Positions 1 to 7,059 are shown, counted from the first letter of the stretch. The stretch is DNA of 7,129 nt from Spirochaetaceae bacterium (GCA_003170115.1 PMZS01000193.1:416-7544); one strand, 5' to 3'. Notes: generated by a model not told the origin, from the letters alone. Numbers and translations: made by a program.

Positions 1-208
<208 letters not shown>

Positions 209-212
<4 letters not shown>

Positions 213-751
213 GCGAGCTCCTCCACGACAATTTCGCCGTTCGTATAAATGCAGATTCCCGCGGCAATGCGCAGGGACCGTTCCGCAATGTCCCGGGCTC
301 CGAGCTCGGATGCGTCCAGGTACGCCCGGGCCGCGGCATACGCAAAGCTGCCACCCGACCCGATGGCGATCACCCCTTCGTCCGGCTCGATCACGTCCCC
401 CGTGCCCGAGATCAGGAATGTGACTTTCTTGTCCGCGACCAGCAGGAGGGCCTCCAGGCGGCGCAGGATCCTGTCCGTCCGCCAGTCTTTTGCCAGTTCG
501 ACCGCGGCGCGCGTGATGTCGCCGCCATACTCCTTCACCTTGCCCTCGAAGCGTTCGAAGAGGGTGAAGGCATCCGCCGTGGCGCCGGCGAACCCGACGA
601 GCACTTTGCCGTCATAGATGCGGCGGATCTTGCGGGCATTCGTCTTCATCACCGTGGCGCCCATGGTGACCTGGCCGTCACCGGCCATGGCGACGGCCGC
701 GCCGCGTCGTACGGCGATCACCGTCGTGCTCGTGATCTTTTCAGATTGCAT
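209..751 (-). CDS. hslV: ATP-dependent protease proteolytic subunit HslV (ClpQ), 180 aa
   Basis: HslV forms the double-hexamer proteolytic chamber of the HslUV (ClpYQ) protease, a bacterial relative of the proteasome beta subunit with an N-terminal threonine nucleophile. The TTVIAVRR segment aligns with the mature E. coli start TTIVSVRR, which places the nucleophile at T9. Other visible features are GDGQVT with D25 (E. coli D17), K41 (K33), GFAGATADAFTLFERFE (53-69), RTDRILRRLEALL (91-103) and IGSGGSFAYAAARA with S132 (S124). The ATG is followed by eight residues before the threonine, and no start codon lies closer, so the protein should need removal of a short leader rather than just the methionine. 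AGGAGG lies ten bases upstream within xerC, which overlaps by 11 bases. The stop shares ATGA with the hslU start. Identity is essentially certain. Confidence 0.98.
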
Positions 752-1709
752 GCGGGTGCGCCCTCCTGTAGACCTTCTTCAGCCTTTCCATGCCCACGTG
801 CGTGTACACCTGCGTGGTGGACAGGCTCGCGTGGCCGAGCAGCTCCTGCACGGCGCGAATGTCCGCCCCCCGGTCGAGCAGATGCGTGGCGAACGAATGG
901 CGGAAAGTGTGCGGAGTCACGCGCTTGCCAAGGTTCGCCCGTGCGAGGTATTCGCCCAGGATGAACCTCACTCCACGGTCGGTGACCCGTCCACCCCGAT
1001 GGTTGATGAAAAGCGCGTTCGCCGATTCCTTCGCTGCGGCGCCCGTAATCCGCGGCTTCGCCGCGGCGGGGGCGCAAGGGCGAGCGTGAAACGGCCGCAG
1101 GGTCATGTACGAACGCAGCACTTCCACCGCGGCCGCGCCAAGGAAGAGATTGCGTTCCTTCGCGCCCTTGCCCATGACCCGGGCCGTGTGGTTCTTCAGG
1201 TCCACGTCGCGCAGGTCAAGGGACACCAGCTCCGAGATGCGGCACCCCGTGGAGTACAAGGTTTCCAGGACCGCACTGTCGCGCAACTTCCAGAACTGCT
1301 CTCCATCCGCACAGGGCTCGTGGCTGGGCATCTCCACAAGCCGCGCCATTTCCTCTTCGAAGAGAAACGAGGGCAGGCGCTTTTCCGTGCGCAGGCTGCG
1401 GATCTCCGCGAAGGGGTTGCCGGCAACCTGGCCGCGGCGTTCCAGGAACCGATACCATCCCCGCACGCCGGATACCATTCGGTTGATGGACCGGGGTGAG
1501 AGACCCTGACCTGTCAGCCAGGCAACGAACCCGCGCGCGTCCGCGACACCGGCGCTTTCCGGCGCGGTGCCCCCCTTCCCCATATACTGCTCGTACTTCT
1601 CCAGGTCCTTCCCGTAGGACTCCAGCGTGTGGGGAGAGAGGTGGCGCACGGCGCCGAGATAGACCAGGTACGAGTCGTGCTGTCGGTGATCCACGGATGC
1701 TTCACGCAC
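741..1709 (-). CDS. xerC: Tyrosine site-specific recombinase, XerC/CodV type, 322 aa from a GTG start
   Basis: This is the second tyrosine recombinase and the likely XerC partner in dimer resolution. The core-binding domain spans about residues 12-95 and the catalytic domain about 115-315. Catalytic residues are R157 (TGCRISE), K181 (MGKGAK), H267 and R270 (HTFRH), H293 (LGHAS) and the nucleophile Y302 (QVYTHV). LGHASLSTTQVYTH and the ending KVYRRAHPHA are XerC style. Its place just before hslV matches codV/xerC in many bacteria. It is longer than the usual roughly 300 residues because residues 206-231 form an Ala/Pro/Lys-rich insert between LR and ALF, about 18 residues more than E. coli XerC has there, as I align them. 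The start is GTG, with AAGGAGG 12 bases upstream inside topA; another GTG at 1694 lies 27 bases from that site. The gene overlaps topA by 8 bases and hslV by 11. Confidence 0.94.
   Translation of the reverse strand: MREASVDHRQHDSYLVYLGAVRHLSPHTLESYGKDLEKYEQYMGKGGTAPESAGVADARGFVAWLTGQGLSPRSINRMVSGVRGWYRFLERRGQVAGNPFAEIRSLRTEKRLPSFLFEEEMARLVEMPSHEPCADGEQFWKLRDSAVLETLYSTGCRISELVSLDLRDVDLKNHTARVMGKGAKERNLFLGAAAVEVLRSYMTLRPFHARPCAPAAAKPRITGAAAKESANALFINHRGGRVTDRGVRFILGEYLARANLGKRVTPHTFRHSFATHLLDRGADIRAVQELLGHASLSTTQVYTHVGMERLKKVYRRAHPHAI
1029..1067. repeat. Short direct repeat plus hairpin in the XerC insert
   Basis: CTTCGCTGCGGC (1029-1040) and CTTCGCCGCGGC (1056-1067) match at 11 of 12 bases in the same reading frame, each encoding Ala-Ala-Ala-Lys on the minus strand. 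Overlapping the second copy, CCGCGGC (1050-1056) pairs with GCCGCGG (1060-1066) across a 3-base loop. The repeat lies in the non-conserved insert of XerC and may record a small in-frame duplication. Confidence 0.65.
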
Positions 1710-3924
1710 TCTGGTCGTCCGCCTCCTTGGTATGGAGATAGTCGCACTCGGGGTTGATGCACGACTTGTACGTGCCGCGCTGCCGGTCCTCTTTTTCCAC
1801 CAGGAAATAGCCGCACTTGGGGCACGGGGAATCGGTGGGCTTGAAGTAGGTCACGAAGTCGCAGGTCGGGTAGTTCGTGCAGCCGTAGAACTCGCGGCCC
1901 CTGCCGCGTTTGCGTTTGCGCGCCACGATCTGTCCCCCGCAGCCGGGGCGGGGGCAGGCGGCCAGCGGGACGGGCTTCGTGTTCCTGCACTCTGGAAAGC
2001 CGGTGCACGCGATGAAGAACCCGTAACGGCCGAGCTTCTTCACCATGGGCCGTCCACACACGTCGCAGAGCACGTCGGTCTTCTCGTCCATGACGCCCTT
2101 CACGGATTCGAGGGTTTCCTGGACGGAAGTCACCTTGCCCTGGAAGGGTCCGTAGAAGTCGCGGATCATTGTCTGCCAGTCGGACTTCCCTTCCTCCACT
2201 TCGTCCAGCTTCAGCTCCATGGCGGCGGTGAAGCTCGGATCCAGGAGCTCGGGGAATGACTTGCTGAGCATGTCGTTGATTATCTTGCCGAGAATCGTCG
2301 GGATGAGCTGACGGGATTTGCGCACCACGTAGTAACGGTCGAGAAGAACCGAGATGATGGGCGCGTACGTGGACGGCCGGCCGATTCCTTTCTCCTCCAG
2401 TGTCTTCACAATTGTGGCATCCGTGAACCGGGAAGGCCCCATGGTGAAATGCTGCTCGGGGTGAAACTTCAGCCGCTCCACTTCCTCGCCGGGTTGGAAG
2501 GCCGGCAGCGCCTTCGTCTGCTCCTTCGAGGCGAGAAGAGCAAGTGCCTTCTGGAAGCCCTTCTCCACGACCTTCGTGCTGGAGGCCCTGAACACGCACC
2601 GTCCCGCGGAGAAATCGACGGTTGTCGTGCTCGCCTTCGAGGGGTTCATCTGCGAGGACACGAATCGCTCCCAGATGATGGAGTACAGGCGGAACTCCTC
2701 CGAGGTGAGATGCTTCTTCAGCTCCGCCGGTGTGCGGGTGACATACGTGGGCCGGATGGCTTCATGCGCGTCCTGCGCTCCCTTGGCGGCCGCGTACACG
2801 ATCGGCTCCGCGGGAAGCTCGCCGGGATACTCCTTGGCGATGAACTCGCGCGCCTCGGTCAGGGCGCTCTCCGAAATCCTCGTGGAATCCGTACGCATGT
2901 AGGTGATGAGCCCGAGCCGCTGGGCGCCTATGTTCACGCCTTCGTAGAGGCCCTGGGCAATCTGCATGGTCTTGCGCGCCGTAAAACCGAACCTGTTTGC
3001 CGCCGTCTGCTGGAGGGTGGATGTGGTGAAAGACGGCCGGGGTCGCGATACTTTCTCCGTCACCCTCACCTCGGCGACCTTGAATCCCTCGTCCTTCAGC
3101 TCCTCGATGACCGCCCGCGTGGCCGACTCGGAGCCCAGGACCGGCTTTTCGCCGGCGAGGGATGCCAGTTGGGCCATGAACACCTGCTTGCCCTTGCGAA
3201 GCTCCGCGTCCAGGCTCCAGTATTCCTCGGGGAGGAAGGCCTCAATCTCGGCCTCCCTCTCGCAGATCAGCCGAAGCGCGACTGACTGCACTCGCCCCGC
3301 GGACAGGCCGTTCTTCACTTTCTTCCACAGCAGGGGTGACAGGTAATACCCGACGATCCGGTCCAGGATCCGGCGCGCCTTCTGCGCGTTGACCTTGGAC
3401 ATGTCGATTTCACCCGGGTGAGCCACCGCCTCACGGATCGCCTTTGGCGTGATTTCATTGAAGGTGATTCTCTGGATATCCGGATTCGTCCTTCCGCCCT
3501 GCAGCGCGTTGCGCAAGTGGAAGGAAATGGCCTCTCCCTCGCGATCATTATCCGACGCGAGCAGGATCGTGTCCGCCTGCCGGGCCTTTTGTTTCAAGTC
3601 CTTGAGGATCTTCGCCTTGCCCCGGACGGTGATGTACTCCGGCTCGAACGTGTCGCCGACGTCGATTGCAAGCCGCGACTTCGGAAGGTCGATGAGGTGT
3701 CCCATGGAGGCGGCCACCGTGTACCCCTTCCCGAGGTACTTTTCGATGGTCTTGCCCTTTGCGGGCGACTCTACAATGAGGAGGACTTGCTTCTTTCGCC
3801 GTGCCGGGGTTGCCCGCGGCGTTCGCTTCGCCGCGGGCGGCTTGCCGGTGCTCCCCGCGACTGCGGCGGGACTCTGTGTCTGCTTCTCTTCTTCCACGGC
3901 ATCCCGCGGATCGCTTTCGTGCAT
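1702..3924 (-). CDS. topA: DNA topoisomerase I, type IA, 740 aa from the chosen ATG
   Basis: This enzyme relaxes negative supercoils by passing a strand through a 5'-phosphotyrosine break. Residues are numbered from the ATG at 3924. A tail of about 46 residues, first acidic and then rich in Ala, Pro, Lys and Arg, precedes the TOPRIM domain, which opens with VLLIVESPAKGKTIEKYLGK. The Mg-binding acidic cluster is in SDNDREGE (D125, D127, E129). The active-site tyrosine is Y342 in YMRTDSTR, and HEAIRPT (387-393) is conserved. Three four-cysteine zinc ribbons close the protein: C620/C623/C640/C646, C657/C662/C682/C688 and C701/C704/C722/C727. The same frame also has a TTG at 3936 and an ATG at 3927. 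I chose 3924 because GGAG lies six bases before it; 3927 has only a three-base spacer and 3936 no clear site. The start overlaps the dprA stop and the stop overlaps xerC by eight bases. Confidence 0.98.
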   Translation of the reverse strand: MHESDPRDAVEEEKQTQSPAAVAGSTGKPPAAKRTPRATPARRKKQVLLIVESPAKGKTIEKYLGKGYTVAASMGHLIDLPKSRLAIDVGDTFEPEYITVRGKAKILKDLKQKARQADTILLASDNDREGEAISFHLRNALQGGRTNPDIQRITFNEITPKAIREAVAHPGEIDMSKVNAQKARRILDRIVGYYLSPLLWKKVKNGLSAGRVQSVALRLICEREAEIEAFLPEEYWSLDAELRKGKQVFMAQLASLAGEKPVLGSESATRAVIEELKDEGFKVAEVRVTEKVSRPRPSFTTSTLQQTAANRFGFTARKTMQIAQGLYEGVNIGAQRLGLITYMRTDSTRISESALTEAREFIAKEYPGELPAEPIVYAAAKGAQDAHEAIRPTYVTRTPAELKKHLTSEEFRLYSIIWERFVSSQMNPSKASTTTVDFSAGRCVFRASSTKVVEKGFQKALALLASKEQTKALPAFQPGEEVERLKFHPEQHFTMGPSRFTDATIVKTLEEKGIGRPSTYAPIISVLLDRYYVVRKSRQLIPTILGKIINDMLSKSFPELLDPSFTAAMELKLDEVEEGKSDWQTMIRDFYGPFQGKVTSVQETLESVKGVMDEKTDVLCDVCGRPMVKKLGRYGFFIACTGFPECRNTKPVPLAACPRPGCGGQIVARKRKRGRGREFYGCTNYPTCDFVTYFKPTDSPCPKCGYFLVEKEDRQRGTYKSCINPECDYLHTKEADDQSA
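1722..1728 (-). promoter_or_regulatory. Ribosome binding site of xerC
   Basis: AAGGAGG on the minus strand lies within the last codons of topA, 12 bases before the GTG at 1709. The spacer is longer than ideal, but no other start codon lies between them, and the next GTG (1694) is 27 bases away. It therefore supports the GTG at 1709. Confidence 0.55.
3812..3838. repeat. Perfect 10-bp inverted repeat with a 7-base loop inside topA
   Basis: GCCCGCGGCG at 3812-3821 is exactly complementary to CGCCGCGGGC at 3829-3838, with TTCGCTT between them. It falls in the Ala/Pro/Lys-rich N-terminal tail of TopA, before the TOPRIM domain. It has no following T-run, so it is not a typical terminator. It may simply reflect GCG/CCG codon use in a linker. 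Confidence 0.75.
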
Positions 3925-4967
3925 CATGTTCTCCAATATGTCTCGCCCCCGCGCTGTGCACAGGCTCCGCTGATTTCTTCCTTCATCATCATGGCCAGCC
4001 GTTCCCCCTCGGGGAGCTGCGCGTATGGGCTTCCATGCTCAGGGGCCCGAGGGGCAACGCCCCACTCGCTCAAGATCTTCGCCGAGTCGCGGATCACGGG
4101 GGCTCCCGACTCGGCGAGCTGCCGGGTTCCCGCCCCCGCGGTTCCCGTCATCCCGTCCGCGTGGACCCACAGGTCCCGGCCCTCCTGCAGCGCGTGCTCC
4201 GCCGTGATCAACGCGCCGGAACGCTCGGGTGCCTGCACGACGACCACCCCGCGGCACAACCCGCTGATAATCCTGTTCCGTGCGGGGAAGTGGTAGCGCA
4301 ACGCCGGGATTCCCGGCGGGTACTCGCTGACGATTGCCCCCCCACGAAGGAGCAAGGCCATGGCTGCGGCCCGGCTGGAAGAGGGGTAGATGAGGTCGAT
4401 GCCGTTTCCCAGCACGGCGACCGAACGCCCTTCCGCCTGCTCACACCCTTCGTGTGCTTCCCTGTCGATACCGCGTGCCAGCCCCGAGACCACGCAGATC
4501 CCGTTCCGACCGAGGTCAAAGCCGAGCCGGAAAGCCGCCGCACGGGCCGCGCCCGTCGGAAAACGCGTGCCCACGATTCCCGCGAGCGTCACATCTCTGT
4601 CTGGAAGCGATCCACGAATGAAAAGCGTCACGGGCGGATCGTAGATCTCGCGAAGCTTCGGCGGGTATTCGGAATCCCAATAGAAGATGCTGCGCATCCC
4701 CTCACGGGTCAAGCGGGCGCGTGTCGCCTCTGCGGAGCGCAGGATTTCGTCGGGGCGCCACAGCCGCGTAATGAGACTCCTCCCCGCCAGACGGGCGATC
4801 TCCGCCAGGGGAAGCTCGAAAAGGCGGGCCGGGCCTCCCAGCATCTCCACAAGCAGGAGCTTCTCCTTCGGCCGCAGGAATTCGACATGGGAAAGCCCCA
4901 GAAGACAGAGCCGATCATGTACATCCATGACAGAGTTCAACGGCAGAATAGTCCGCGCGGCTTTCAA
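3924..4967 (-). CDS. dprA: DNA processing protein DprA (Smf), 347 aa from a TTG start
   Basis: DprA binds incoming single-stranded DNA and loads RecA during transformation. It is also widespread in bacteria not known to be competent. Residues about 30-90 form an N-terminal helical (SAM-like) domain and about 95-295 the Rossmann-like DprA core. Recognisable core motifs are YWDSEYPPKLREIYDPP (96-112), IVGTR (131-135), SGLARGID (161-168), the FPARNRIISGL segment (227-237) and SGALITA (250-256). The part after SGALITA is unlike the usual type: HADGMTGTAGAGTRQ (269-283) stands where most DprA proteins have a VPG-containing loop. No winged-helix C-terminal domain is evident; about 50 poorly conserved residues follow the core. 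The start is a TTG with GGGGAG seven bases upstream, overlapping the xerD stop. An ATG at codon 14 (4928) lacks a ribosome site but is a possible alternative. The stop overlaps the topA start. The family is secure and natural competence is not implied. Confidence 0.97.
   Translation of the reverse strand: MKAARTILPLNSVMDVHDRLCLLGLSHVEFLRPKEKLLLVEMLGGPARLFELPLAEIARLAGRSLITRLWRPDEILRSAEATRARLTREGMRSIFYWDSEYPPKLREIYDPPVTLFIRGSLPDRDVTLAGIVGTRFPTGAARAAAFRLGFDLGRNGICVVSGLARGIDREAHEGCEQAEGRSVAVLGNGIDLIYPSSSRAAAMALLLRGGAIVSEYPPGIPALRYHFPARNRIISGLCRGVVVVQAPERSGALITAEHALQEGRDLWVHADGMTGTAGAGTRQLAESGAPVIRDSAKILSEWGVAPRAPEHGSPYAQLPEGERLAMMMKEEISGACAQRGGETYWRT
3931..3934 (-). promoter_or_regulatory. Ribosome binding site of topA, favouring the ATG at 3924
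   Basis: GGAG on the minus strand lies six bases before the ATG at 3924 and three bases before the ATG at 3927. It lies downstream of the first base of the TTG at 3936, so it cannot serve that codon. This makes the TTG-initiated form unlikely despite its being the longest open frame. Confidence 0.6.
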
Positions 4968-5890
4968 TCGCGCTCTCCCCTGTCACTGCCGCCACGGGGA
5001 TGAAACTCCTCGTGGGTCCGCTTCAGGATCTCCTGGCTCACGTGAGTGTAGATCTGCGTGGTTCCGATGTCCGCGTGACCGAGGAGCTCCTGAACGGACC
5101 GGAGGTCGGCGCCGCCCTGCAGAAGGTGGGTGGCAAAGGAGTGCCGCAGAGAGTGGACCTTCCCCTCCAGCCCCGCGTGCTGCGCCAGGCGCTTGAAAAT
5201 CTTCCAGACCGTCTTGCGTGAAAGCATCCGTCCGCCGCGGCCGAGGAACAGGACGCTCACGGGTTTGCGACCCGCGGCCGCGGGACGGGCCTCCGCGAGG
5301 TATCGCCGCAGCTCCCGCTTTGCCCGCTCGCCCAGCGGCACAAGCCGCTCGCGCGAGCCCTTGCCCAGAACGCGCACGACGCTCTCCTCCAGCGACACGC
5401 GGTCCACGGTGAGACGAACTGCCTCTGTCACGCGCAGGCCGCACGAATAGATCAGCTCGAACAATGCACGATCCCGGATCCCGAGAGGCTGCGCCGCATC
5501 GCACGCGTCGAGAAGCGCATCAATCTCCTCCGCTGCCAGGTACCGCGGGATCCGCATGGCCATGCGGGGCGCGTCAACCAGGCGGGCCGGGTTCGAGTCC
5601 ATTCGGCCTTCCAGGACGAGGAAGCGGAAGAACGCGCGGATTGCCGATGCCGCCTTCGCGAGGGTGCGCGCGTCGATGTTCTGCACCTGGCGGCTCACCA
5701 GCCACGCGCTCACGTCGTCCGCGCCCGCGGCGGACGCGCTCTTGCCTTCCCTCTGGAGGAAGGAGAGGAACGCGCGGGTCTCCGATGTGTAAGTGGCGAC
5801 CGTCGTCTGGGACAGCCGCCGCTCCGCCGCGAGGTAGGCGGAAAAGGGAGCAATGTCCTCCGTGCCGGTGCCCACTGTCCGGAGTTCCAT
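4964..5890 (-). CDS. xerD: Tyrosine site-specific recombinase, XerD type, 308 aa
   Basis: This is a tyrosine recombinase, presumably one half of the XerCD heterotetramer that resolves chromosome dimers at dif next to the division septum. Residues about 11-95 form the SAM-like core-binding domain and about 115-295 the catalytic domain. The full active site is visible: R153 (in SCGLR), K177 (GKGSR), H246 and R249 (HSLRH), H272 (LGHAD) and the nucleophile Y281 (QIYTHV). The ending QEILKRTHEEFHPRG is typical of XerD rather than XerC; the other copy in this window ends in the XerC style. Length is normal for the family. The ATG at 5890 has no obvious Shine-Dalgarno sequence, so translation may depend on ribosomes finishing ftsZ 11 bases upstream. 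The stop overlaps the dprA start by four bases (TTGA). The family call is certain. The XerD assignment rests on motif wording and could be wrong for a phage-type or XerA-like paralogue. Confidence 0.9.
   Translation of the reverse strand: MELRTVGTGTEDIAPFSAYLAAERRLSQTTVATYTSETRAFLSFLQREGKSASAAGADDVSAWLVSRQVQNIDARTLAKAASAIRAFFRFLVLEGRMDSNPARLVDAPRMAMRIPRYLAAEEIDALLDACDAAQPLGIRDRALFELIYSCGLRVTEAVRLTVDRVSLEESVVRVLGKGSRERLVPLGERAKRELRRYLAEARPAAAGRKPVSVLFLGRGGRMLSRKTVWKIFKRLAQHAGLEGKVHSLRHSFATHLLQGGADLRSVQELLGHADIGTTQIYTHVSQEILKRTHEEFHPRGGSDRGERD
4975..4980 (-). promoter_or_regulatory. Ribosome binding site of dprA, deciding the TTG start
   Basis: On the minus strand this reads GGGGAG and lies seven bases before the TTG at 4967, inside the last codons of xerD. 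The next in-frame candidates (TTG at 4940, ATG at 4928) have no comparable purine run. This supports the rare TTG as the true start, with translation coupled to xerD. Confidence 0.7.
5271..5284. repeat. Perfect 14-bp GC-only palindrome inside xerD
   Basis: CCCGCGGCCGCGGG is its own reverse complement. It encodes the RPAAAG region (residues 202-207) of XerD, just before the VLFL strand. This is the same linker in which XerC carries its insert and hairpin. No regulatory role can be shown. Confidence 0.65.
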
Positions 5891-5901
5891 CGACGAGCCC
5901 G

Positions 5902-7059
5902 TCAGTCCTTCTGCCCGGCAATGCGCTTTTCGCGCAGCACCGTGGGCACGCTCAGGTCAGCCTCACGGGAGTTTCTCCCCATGAGAAACTCCTCCGCGCT
6001 CTTGCGGCCGCCGCTTTTCCCCATTGCCGCCCACTCCTCGTACGGGATGATCTCCGTTTCCGCGCGCTCGGGCGCGGAAACCGCCTGCCGGGGTTTCTCG
6101 GCGGAGAAGCCCGTGGCGATGACGGTGACGCGCAGCCGGTCGTTGAGGGCTTCGACGATCGATGTACCTGCAATGATCAGCGCGTCGTCATCCGCATTTG
6201 CCGTGATGATTTTCAGAACTTCCTCGTATTCCGAGAGGCAGAAGTCGAACCCGCCCGTGACATTCACCAGGATTCCCTTGGCCCCCTCGACGCGGGCATC
6301 CTCCAGGAGCGGATTATTGATCGCGTTGGTGGCGGCATCCGTGCCCCTGTTCTCTCCCGTCCCGATTCCTATGCCCATGAGGGCGTCGCCCTTTCCCTTC
6401 ATGATGGTGCGCACGTCGGCGAAATCGATGTTGATTTCCCCGGGCTCGGTGATGAGATCGGAGATCCCCTGCACGCCCTGTCGCAGGACGTCGTCCGCCA
6501 TGAAGAATGCCTCCCGGATGGGCGTGCGCTTCTCGGCGATCTTCAGCAGGTGCTGGTTCGGGATGGTGATCAGCGTGTCGACTTCCTGGCGCAGCCGCTC
6601 GATGCCCTCTTCGGCGAGCTGCATCTTGCGCTTGCCCTCGAAATCGAATGGCTTCGTCACCACGGCGACGGTGAGAGCGCCCATCTGGCGCGCGACGTGC
6701 GCCACCACGGGGGCGGCGCCAGTGCCCGTCCCTCCCCCCATTCCGGCAGTGATGAAAACCATGTCGGCGCCCTTCAGAAGATTCGATACGCTCTCCTGGT
6801 CCTCGAGGGCGGCCTTCTCCCCGATCTCGGGAATGCCGCCGGCGCCGAGACCGCCGGTGAGCTTCGTGCCGATCGCGAAACGGGTCTCCGCGTTGGAGCT
6901 GTGCAGCGCCTGCTGGTCCGTGTTGACCGCCACGAATGAGACGTTTTTCAATCCCATGGCGATCATGCGGTTGACGGCGTTGCTTCCGCCGCCGCCCACG
7001 CCGACGACCTTGATGACCGTCGGGCTGGTGCCGTCATTGTTGAAAAGCTCGATGTTCAT
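5902..7059 (-). CDS. ftsZ: Cell division protein FtsZ, complete, 385 aa
   Basis: FtsZ is the GTP-dependent tubulin homologue that polymerises into the Z-ring at midcell and recruits the divisome. Visible motifs are the nucleotide-binding T1 loop GVGGGGSN (residues 20-27), the tubulin signature GMGGGTGTG (106-114), and the T7 synergy loop NIDFADVRTIM (210-220), whose N210, D212 and D215 match the E. coli catalytic set. The core ends near residue 318. A linker of about 50 residues follows, then a C-terminal peptide containing VPTVLREKR (370-378). This fits the conserved tail that docks FtsA and other membrane tethers. The ATG start is preceded by a purine-rich GGGGAGGGGA one base upstream, and MNIELFNNDG resembles spirochaetal FtsZ N-termini as I recall them. 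The reading frame stays open to the right edge, but no other start codon occurs there. Eleven bases separate the stop from xerD, so co-transcription is likely. Confidence 0.99.
   Translation of the reverse strand: MNIELFNNDGTSPTVIKVVGVGGGGSNAVNRMIAMGLKNVSFVAVNTDQQALHSSNAETRFAIGTKLTGGLGAGGIPEIGEKAALEDQESVSNLLKGADMVFITAGMGGGTGTGAAPVVAHVARQMGALTVAVVTKPFDFEGKRKMQLAEEGIERLRQEVDTLITIPNQHLLKIAEKRTPIREAFFMADDVLRQGVQGISDLITEPGEINIDFADVRTIMKGKGDALMGIGIGTGENRGTDAATNAINNPLLEDARVEGAKGILVNVTGGFDFCLSEYEEVLKIITANADDDALIIAGTSIVEALNDRLRVTVIATGFSAEKPRQAVSAPERAETEIIPYEEWAAMGKSGGRKSAEEFLMGRNSREADLSVPTVLREKRIAGQKD

Noticed and set aside
1514..2599. A 361-codon minus-strand open frame overlapping the 3' part of topA and the start of xerC
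   Set aside because: It is a different frame of the same strand as topA and xerC, both of which are intact there; the product is Arg/Gly/Pro-rich with no motif.
2449..3285. A 278-codon plus-strand open frame within topA
   Set aside because: It is antisense to the conserved TopA core including the active-site tyrosine region; its Leu/Arg/Gly-rich product looks like shadow translation.
4051..4063. GGGGC/GCCCC hairpin within the dprA 3' region
   Set aside because: The stem is five base pairs in coding sequence; this is expected often by chance at this GC content.
3801..5003. A 400-codon plus-strand open frame opposite dprA and the topA start
   Set aside because: It has no family resemblance, and the minus-strand frames carry intact DprA and TopA motifs over the same bases.
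741..5890. Two tyrosine recombinases considered as evidence of an integrated mobile element between them
   Set aside because: Both look like housekeeping XerC and XerD, the genes between are dprA and topA in a known conserved order, and no attachment-site repeats or cargo genes are seen.
5464..6939. A 491-codon open frame on the plus strand across xerD and ftsZ
   Set aside because: It lies entirely opposite two well-conserved genes, has no recognisable motif and reads as Arg/Pro/Gly-rich sequence, as expected opposite high-GC genes.
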